Shown here: positions 58,807 to 64,000 of the stretch, one piece after another
Layout of the letters: the number at the start of each line of letters is the position of its first letter
Numbering within the stretch: the stretch's first letter is position 1
Origin: Streptomyces jeddahensis
Lineage (GTDB): Bacteria > Actinomycetota > Actinomycetes > Streptomycetales > Streptomycetaceae
Length of the DNA stretch: 64,000 bases
Reading direction: 5' to 3'
Assembly: GCF_001642995.1 (NCBI RefSeq)
Contig: NZ_LOHS01000206.1
Location: 1-64,000, forward strand
Made by a program: the position numbers and the translations under genes
The notes under the pieces: generated by a model
Seen by the model: the letters and a program-made list of their open reading frames with translations, nothing else
Database searches by the model: none
Told to the model about the DNA's origin: nothing

Positions 58807-58827
58807 GGAGCAGGGAGGGGAGTGCGG

Positions 58828-60267
58828 GTGGCCGCGCCCATTCAGCTGACGCGAACGCACCGGATTCTGATCGCAGTCGTGGTCACCGGTGCCGTCATCA
58901 TCGCCGGTATCGGTTTCGCCGGCTCGTACGCGGCCGTGCGCGAGCTCGCGATGCAGAAGGGCTTCGGGAAGTTCAGCTACGTCTTCCCGATCGGCATCGA
59001 CGCGGGCATCTGCGTCCTGCTCGCCCTGGACCTGCTGCTGACGTGGATACGCATCCCGTTCCCCATGCTGCGCCAGACGGCCTGGCTGCTGACGGCGGCG
59101 ACGATCGCGTTCAACGGCGCCGCCGCCTGGCCCGACCCGCTCGGTGTCGGCATGCACGGCGTCATCCCGATCCTCTTCGTCGTCGCGGTCGAGGCGGCCC
59201 GGCACGCGATCGGCCGGATCGCCGACATCACGGCCGACAAGCACATGGAGGGCGTCCGCCTCACCCGCTGGCTGCTCTCCCCCATCCCCACCTTCCTGCT
59301 CTGGCGCCGCATGAAGCTGTGGGAGCTGCGTTCCTACGAGCAGGTGATCAAGCTGGAGCAGGAGCGGCTGGTCTACCAGGCCCGGCTCCGCTCCCGCTAC
59401 GGCCGCGCCTGGCGCCGCAAGGCACCGGTGGAGTCCCTGATGCCCCTGCGCCTGGCCCGCTACGGCATCCCGCTCGCAGAAACGGCCCCGGCGGGCCTGG
59501 CAGCGGCAGGCATCGAACCTGCGCTGATCCCGCCGCCACCGCAGCCGGAGCTGCCGGCCGTAGCTGTGGGCAATCGTGCCGCTGGGGCGGCACGGGTGGG
59601 CACAGCGGCACCCGACGACGTCGGCCTCCCCGTCGAACACCCGGGCACCCACGGCGCAGAGCACTTCGACCAGGGGGCGCCCCAGGAAGCGTCCAGCCCC
59701 TGGTTCGAACCCCCACTACACCCCGCCGCATACCAGGGCGGCTACGACCCGACGTACGACCCCTCCTACGACGTCCCGGAGGAGCAGTACGAGGACTGGT
59801 ACGAGGACCAGCAGCAGCCCGCCGCCGAGGCGCTCCCGCAGGAGTCCGGCATCCGCATCCCCGCAGGCCCGAACCGCACCCGCCCGCTGGGCGGCGCGGC
59901 GCCGGGCCCGGTCGGCGGCCACGAGGTAGCGATCCCGTCCCCACGCGCCGAGCAGCAGCCGCTGGCGGCGGAGGACGCCTCCGCGGACCCGGATACGGAG
60001 GCGGACGCGGACGCGGACGCGGCCGCCCAGGGCCCGGCCCTCCCGGACGACGTGTCCCGCGAGGAGGCGTACTTCGCCGCGTTCCGGAAGTACGTCAACG
60101 AGCACATGGATTTCCCCAACGCCCGCCAGTTCGGCCTCTACCTGATGGACCTGTACGGCGTGACGGGCCAGTCGGGCGGCCCGCTCACGGAGAGCACGCT
60201 GCGCCCGTACGTCCGCGACTTCCGCACCCGCTACCAGCAGGAACTGGACGCGGAACACATCGCTTAA
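58828..60267 (+). CDS. DUF2637 membrane protein
   Basis: Protein of 479 aa. Four N-terminal membrane helices (about 10-130; ILIAVVVTGAVIIAGIGFAGS at the first) and a conserved AARHAIGRIADITADKHMEG segment define DUF2637, a family found in Streptomyces chromosomes and conjugative plasmids. A long Pro/Glu/Ala-rich middle with Tyr-Asp repeats (about 290-400) leads to a conserved C-terminal region (REEAYFAAFRKYVNEHMDFP) that looks like a small DNA-binding or protein-binding module. The GTG at 58828 has GGGAGGGG 7 nt upstream. A copy of the dispersed hairpin lies in frame at 59563-59606. Function unknown. Confidence 0.78.
   Translation: MAAPIQLTRTHRILIAVVVTGAVIIAGIGFAGSYAAVRELAMQKGFGKFSYVFPIGIDAGICVLLALDLLLTWIRIPFPMLRQTAWLLTAATIAFNGAAAWPDPLGVGMHGVIPILFVVAVEAARHAIGRIADITADKHMEGVRLTRWLLSPIPTFLLWRRMKLWELRSYEQVIKLEQERLVYQARLRSRYGRAWRRKAPVESLMPLRLARYGIPLAETAPAGLAAAGIEPALIPPPPQPELPAVAVGNRAAGAARVGTAAPDDVGLPVEHPGTHGAEHFDQGAPQEASSPWFEPPLHPAAYQGGYDPTYDPSYDVPEEQYEDWYEDQQQPAAEALPQESGIRIPAGPNRTRPLGGAAPGPVGGHEVAIPSPRAEQQPLAAEDASADPDTEADADADAAAQGPALPDDVSREEAYFAAFRKYVNEHMDFPNARQFGLYLMDLYGVTGQSGGPLTESTLRPYVRDFRTRYQQELDAEHIA
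59563..59606. repeat. Dispersed hairpin repeat, copy D, inside a CDS
   Basis: Same element as 98-141 read in reverse, but its inner stem is GTGCCGC/GCGGCAC in place of GTTCCGC/GCGGAAC: both arms changed and pairing kept. It adds AVGNRAAGAARVGTAA to the variable linker of the DUF2637 protein without breaking the frame. Confidence 0.75.
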
Positions 60268-60281
60268 CGGTGAACGCGACG

Positions 60282-60315
60282 AAGGGGGTGCCCCGGAGAA
60301 CCGGGGCACCCCCTT
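60282..60315. terminator. Bidirectional terminator between DUF2637 and lysS
   Basis: AAGGGGGTGCCCCGG (60282-60296) pairs perfectly with CCGGGGCACCCCCTT (60301-60315) over AGAA. It serves both convergent genes. Confidence 0.9.
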
Positions 60316-60328
60316 CCGCGTACGACCC

Positions 60329-62056
60329 TTACGCGCCGAGCAGCTTCCGCACCCGGTCCGCCCCCACCGCAAGCAGCAGCGTCGGCAGCCGCGGCCCCGT
60401 GTCCCGCCCGACGAGCAGGTGGTACAGGAGGGCGAAGAACGTCCGCTGAGCGGTCTTGATCTCCGGCGGCAGCTCCTTGGGCGTGGCGTCGGCGGAGAAG
60501 CCGGCCTGGACCTTGGGCACGCCGTAGACGAGGTGGGTGAGGCCGTCCAGCGACCAGTGCGAGTCGAGGCCCTCCAGGAGCAGCCGCAGCGACTCACGGC
60601 CCTGCTCGTCGAGCGAGGCGAGCAGCTCCTTGTCCGGCTCGTCGCGCACGACCGTGCGCTGCTCGGCCGGGACCTGGGTGTTGATCCACGTCTCGGCCTT
60701 GTCGTAGCGCGGGCGCGCCTCGTCGAGGGACGTCAGCGGGTTCTCCGGGTCCAGGTCGGACAGGATGCGCAGCGCCTGGTCCTGGTGGCCCGCGGTGATG
60801 TCGGCGACGGACGCGAGGGTCCGGTACGGCAGCGGACGCGCCGTACGCGGCAGCTCACCGGCCGCCGTGCCGACCGCTCGCGCGTACGCCGCGGCGTCGG
60901 CGGGCAGCACCGAGCCGTCCGCGACCTTGGCGGCGAGCTTGTCCCACTCGTCGTACAGCCGCTGGATCTCCTGGTCGAAGGCGATCTTGAACGACTGGTT
61001 GGGACGACGACGCGCGTACAGCCAGCGCAGCAGCTGCGGCTCCATGATCTGCAGGGCGTCGGCCGGGGTCGGCACGCCGCCCTTGCTGGACGACATCTTC
61101 GCCATGCCGCTGATGCCCACGAACGCGTACATCGGGCCGATCGGCTGCTTGCCGCCGAAGATCCCGACGATCTGCCCGCCGACCTGGAACGACGAGCCCG
61201 GCGACGAGTGGTCGACACCGGACGGCTCGAAGATCACCCCTTCGTACGCCCAGCGCATCGGCCAGTCGACCTTCCAGACCAGCTTGCCGCGGTTGAACTC
61301 CGACAGCAGAACCGTCTCCGAGTGACCGCACTGGCAGACGTACGTCAGCTCGGTGGTCTCGTCGTCGTACGCCGTGACCGTGGTGAGGTCCTTCTCGCAC
61401 GCGCCGCAGTACGGCTTGTACGGGAAGTAGCCGGCGGAGCCGCTGCTGCCGTCGTCCTCGGCCGCGGCGCCCGAGCCCTCGGCGGCCTCGAGCTCGGCCT
61501 CGTCGACCGGCTTCTGGGACTTCTTCGCGGGGGCCTTCTTGGTCCGGTACTGCGCGAGCACCGCGTCGATGTCGGCCCGGTGCTTCATCGCGAACAGGAT
61601 CTGATCCCGGTAGACACCAGACGTGTACTGCTCCGTCTGGCTGATCCCGTCGTACTCCACGCCCAGCTCGGCCAGCGACGCGACCATGGCGGCCTTGAAG
61701 TGCTCGGCCCAGTTCGCGTACGCGGAGCCCTTGGGTGCCGGGACCGACGTCAGCGGCTTGCCGATGTGCTCGGCCCAGGACTCGTCGACGCCGGGGACGC
61801 CGAACGGCACCTTGCGGTAGCGGTCGTAGTCGTCCCAGGAGAGCAGGTGGCGCACGGTGTACCCGCGACGGCGGATCTCGTCGGCGACCAGGTGCGGGGT
61901 CATGACCTCGCGGAGGTTGCCCAGGTGGATCGGGCCGGAGGGGGAGAGGCCGGACGCGACGACGACCGGTTTGCCAGGCGCGCGACTCTCCGACTCGGCG
62001 ATGACCTCATCCGCGAAACGGGAAACCCAGTCGGTGGTCTCTGTGCTCTGAGCCAC
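60329..62056 (-). CDS. lysS: Class I lysyl-tRNA synthetase
   Basis: Archaeal-type LysRS of 575 aa that charges tRNA-Lys. It has the class I signatures SGPIHLGNLRE (HIGH-like, about residue 45) and KMSSSKGG (KMSKS-like, about 315), not the class II motifs. A zinc-binding-like insert (YCGACEKDLT, then VCQCGHSE) follows an acidic Ala/Glu linker that is probably a lineage insert. The GTG at 62056 has AAGGA at good distance; GTG at 62065 is too close. It is divergent from argS. Many Streptomyces also carry a class II LysRS; none is in the window. Confidence 0.93.
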   Translation of the reverse strand: MAQSTETTDWVSRFADEVIAESESRAPGKPVVVASGLSPSGPIHLGNLREVMTPHLVADEIRRRGYTVRHLLSWDDYDRYRKVPFGVPGVDESWAEHIGKPLTSVPAPKGSAYANWAEHFKAAMVASLAELGVEYDGISQTEQYTSGVYRDQILFAMKHRADIDAVLAQYRTKKAPAKKSQKPVDEAELEAAEGSGAAAEDDGSSGSAGYFPYKPYCGACEKDLTTVTAYDDETTELTYVCQCGHSETVLLSEFNRGKLVWKVDWPMRWAYEGVIFEPSGVDHSSPGSSFQVGGQIVGIFGGKQPIGPMYAFVGISGMAKMSSSKGGVPTPADALQIMEPQLLRWLYARRRPNQSFKIAFDQEIQRLYDEWDKLAAKVADGSVLPADAAAYARAVGTAAGELPRTARPLPYRTLASVADITAGHQDQALRILSDLDPENPLTSLDEARPRYDKAETWINTQVPAEQRTVVRDEPDKELLASLDEQGRESLRLLLEGLDSHWSLDGLTHLVYGVPKVQAGFSADATPKELPPEIKTAQRTFFALLYHLLVGRDTGPRLPTLLLAVGADRVRKLLGA

Positions 62057-62142
62057 GATCGGCACGTCCTTCTTTCTCGTAAGCCCTGATACGCCAGTAC
62101 AGCTGACCGCTCCATTCTCCCAGCTCGGCCCGCCGGAGCGAA

Positions 62143-62164
62143 AACCGCTTTTCAACCGCTTTTC
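62143..62164. repeat. AACCGCTTTTC tandem direct repeat in lysS-argS promoter region
   Basis: AACCGCTTTTC at 62143-62153 and 62154-62164, within the 165-bp gap between the two divergent synthetase genes. It is unusually T-rich for this genome and lies about 57-79 bp before argS, so it may contain promoter or operator elements. Confidence 0.55.
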
Positions 62165-62221
62165 CGCGCGTGGGATACTGGCCGGGTCTATCTGAACCTC
62201 GAGGAGAACGGCTCCCACTCC

Positions 62222-63997
62222 ATGGCCTCGGTCACGTCCCTCACCGCTTCCGTCCACCAGCGCCTCGCGGACGCCCTCTCGGCAGCCCTGCCGGAGGCGG
62301 GTACCGCGGACCCGCTGCTGCGACGCAGCGACCGGGCCGATTTCCAGGCCAACGGCATCCTGGCGCTCGCGAAGAAGGCGAAGGCCAACCCGCGGGAGCT
62401 GGCGACGCAGGTGGTCTCCCAGGTCGCCACGGGTGACGTGATCAAGGACATCGAGGTCTCGGGACCGGGCTTCCTGAACATCACGATCACGGACAAGGCG
62501 ATCACCGAGAACCTGGCGGCGCGCGCCGCGGACGCTGAGGGCCGCCTGGGCGTGCCGCTCGCGGACGAGCCGGGCACGACGGTGATCGACTACGCCCAGC
62601 CGAACGTGGCCAAGGAGATGCACGTCGGCCACCTGCGGTCCGCGGTGATCGGCGACGCGGTGGTCCAGATCCTGGAGTTCACCGGCGAGAACGTGATCCG
62701 GCGCCACCACATCGGCGACTGGGGCACCCAGTTCGGCATGCTCATCCAGTACCTGATCGAGCACCCGCACGAGCTGGACCACAAGGCCGCCGCCGAGGAC
62801 ACCGAGGCGTCCGGCGAAGAGGCGATGTCGAACCTCAACCGGCTGTACAAGGCCTCGCGCGCCCTCTTCGACTCCGACGAGGAGTTCAAGGACCGGGCGC
62901 GGCGCCGGGTGGTCGACCTGCAGGCGGGCGACCCGGAGACCCTCGCGCTCTGGCAGCGGTTCGTCGACGAGTCGAAGATCTACTTCTACTCGGTCTTCCA
63001 CAAGCTGGACATGGAGATCCGCGACCCGGACGTGGTCGGCGAGTCCGGCTACAACGACATGCTGGACGAGACGTGCCGGCTGCTCGAGGAGTCGGGCGTC
63101 GCGGTCCGCTCCGAAGGGGCGCTCTGCGTCTTCTTCGACGACATCAAGGGCCCGGACGGCAAACCGGTGCCGCTGATCGTCCGGAAGTCCGACGGCGGGT
63201 ACGGCTACGCGGCCACGGACCTCTCCGCGATCCGCGACCGGGTCTTCAACCTCAAGGCGAACTCCCTGGTGTACGTGGTGGACGCCCGGCAGTCGCTGCA
63301 CTTCAAGATGGTCTTCGAGACGGCGCGCCGGGCCGGCTGGCTGGGCGACGGCGTGAAGGCGTTCCAGCTGGCGTTCGGCACGGTGCTCGGCAAGGACGGC
63401 AAGCCGTTCAAGACCCGTGAGGGCGAGACCGTGCGCCTCGTGGACCTGCTGGACGAGGCGATCGACCGCGCCTCGGCCGTGGTCCGCGAGAAGGCGCAGG
63501 ACCTGTCCGAGGAGGAGATCGCCGAGCGGGGCGCGCAGGTCGGCATCGGCGCGGTGAAGTACGCGGACCTGTCGACGTCCGCCAACCGCGACTACAAGTT
63601 CGACCTGGACCAGATGGTGTCCCTGAACGGCGACACCAGCGTCTACCTCCAGTACGCGTACGCCCGTATCCGCTCGATCATCCGCAAGGCCGGCGACGCC
63701 CGCCCGACGGCCCACCCGGAGCTGGAGCTGACCGAAGCGGAGCGGGCCCTCGGCCTGCACGTGGACCAGTTCGCGGAGACGGTCGCGGAGACCGCCGCGG
63801 AGTACGCCCCGCACAAGCTGGCCGCGTACCTGTACCAGCTGGCGTCGCTGTACACGTCGTTCTACGACAAGTGCCCGGTCCTCAAGGCGGACACCTCGGA
63901 ACAGGTCGAAAACCGCCTGTTCCTGTGCGACATCACGGCGCGGACGCTGCACCAGGGCATGGCGCTGCTGGGCATCAGGACGCCTGAGCGGCTCTGA
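62222..63997 (+). CDS. argS: Arginyl-tRNA synthetase
   Basis: Class I ArgRS of 591 aa, complete to a TGA 3 bp before the window edge. The N-terminal Add1 domain (about 1-100), HIGH-type motif KEMHVGHLRSAVIGD (about 140) and C-terminal anticodon-binding domain (about 470-591; YLQYAYARIRSIIRK) are all present. As in many ArgRSs the KMSKS motif is degenerate (near FKTREGETVRL). The ATG at 62222 is the family start, but its GAGGAG lies about 15 nt upstream, wider than usual. Divergent from lysS. Confidence 0.95.
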   Translation: MASVTSLTASVHQRLADALSAALPEAGTADPLLRRSDRADFQANGILALAKKAKANPRELATQVVSQVATGDVIKDIEVSGPGFLNITITDKAITENLAARAADAEGRLGVPLADEPGTTVIDYAQPNVAKEMHVGHLRSAVIGDAVVQILEFTGENVIRRHHIGDWGTQFGMLIQYLIEHPHELDHKAAAEDTEASGEEAMSNLNRLYKASRALFDSDEEFKDRARRRVVDLQAGDPETLALWQRFVDESKIYFYSVFHKLDMEIRDPDVVGESGYNDMLDETCRLLEESGVAVRSEGALCVFFDDIKGPDGKPVPLIVRKSDGGYGYAATDLSAIRDRVFNLKANSLVYVVDARQSLHFKMVFETARRAGWLGDGVKAFQLAFGTVLGKDGKPFKTREGETVRLVDLLDEAIDRASAVVREKAQDLSEEEIAERGAQVGIGAVKYADLSTSANRDYKFDLDQMVSLNGDTSVYLQYAYARIRSIIRKAGDARPTAHPELELTEAERALGLHVDQFAETVAETAAEYAPHKLAAYLYQLASLYTSFYDKCPVLKADTSEQVENRLFLCDITARTLHQGMALLGIRTPERL

Positions 63998-64000
63998 CGC

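Noticed and set aside
59698..59720. tRNA-like GGTTCGAACCC box
   Set aside because: It lies in the DUF2637 reading frame (WFEPP), and no acceptor stem or anticodon arm can be drawn around it.
60419..62089. Long open frame of 556 codons opposite lysS
   Set aside because: It is the antisense shadow of the class I lysyl-tRNA synthetase, with Arg/Val/Leu-rich sequence and no domain. Such shadows are common at this GC content.
1..64000. CRISPR array or known defence island
   Set aside because: No regularly spaced repeats with unique spacers and no cas gene were seen. The short tandem repeats have no spacers. The Rpn-family gene alone is not enough for a defence call.

Overview
The window is high-GC actinobacterial DNA and fits Streptomyces: nearly every gene has G/C at third positions, GTG starts are common, and there are dispersed GC-rich hairpins. 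Genus-typical families include futalosine-pathway menaquinone genes, an XRE-DUF5753/DUF397/ATPase trio, DUF3558 lipoproteins, a DUF2637 membrane protein and a class I lysyl-tRNA synthetase. I see no rRNA, tRNA, CRISPR array or large biosynthetic cluster. All calls come from reading the sequence and comparing with remembered families; no database search was run.

Layout. 1-6.0 kb: menaquinone genes mqnE, an AsnC/Lrp regulator, mqnM (UbiX-like), a rhomboid protease on the other strand, mqnP (UbiA-like) and mqnL (UbiD-like). 6-14 kb: regulators and transporters (PLDc_N protein, LysR, EamA exporter, NCS1 permease, a Ser/Thr kinase with a ricin-like C-terminus divergent from a TetR gene, and an ArsR gene divergent from a quinone oxidoreductase). 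14-17 kb: a methyltransferase and a GT-C-like membrane protein. 17-20 kb: a PucR regulator divergent from a yeast-type cytosine deaminase coupled to an IPNS-like oxygenase. 20-22 kb: an SRPBCC protein and an ECF sigma/CU044_5270 pair. 22-27 kb: system II cytochrome c maturation (ResA, CcdA, ResB, CcsB). 27-31 kb: a deacetylase-like lipoprotein, a histidine phosphatase and hemL.

31.5-37.8 kb: a probable decayed integrative element. Near-identical 126-130 bp direct repeats, which duplicate the 3' end of a conserved hypothetical gene, enclose a truncated integrase, an acyltransferase-like membrane protein, an ABC exporter and a NarL-type two-component system. Next to it lies an Rpn-family nuclease gene with a duplicated C-terminal scrap.

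38.8-44.4 kb: the regulatory trio, a coupled MFS/phosphotransferase pair, a transglutaminase-like protein and a flavoprotein. 44.4-48.7 kb: an OmpR-type two-component system divergent from a paralogue of the 15-kb GT-C-like protein; the shared upstream region holds a direct-repeat array at about 11-bp spacing. 48.7-56.6 kb: a flavin monooxygenase/reductase pair, a TIGR03086 protein, an AraC regulator, a secreted protein, an SDR, a P450 and RtcB. 56.8-64 kb: two DUF3558 lipoproteins, a DUF2637 protein and divergent lysS and argS.

The most interesting features are the att-like duplication element, the response-regulator repeat array, the cytosine deaminase/oxygenase module, and a hairpin family with compensatory changes, one copy of which lies inside a coding sequence.
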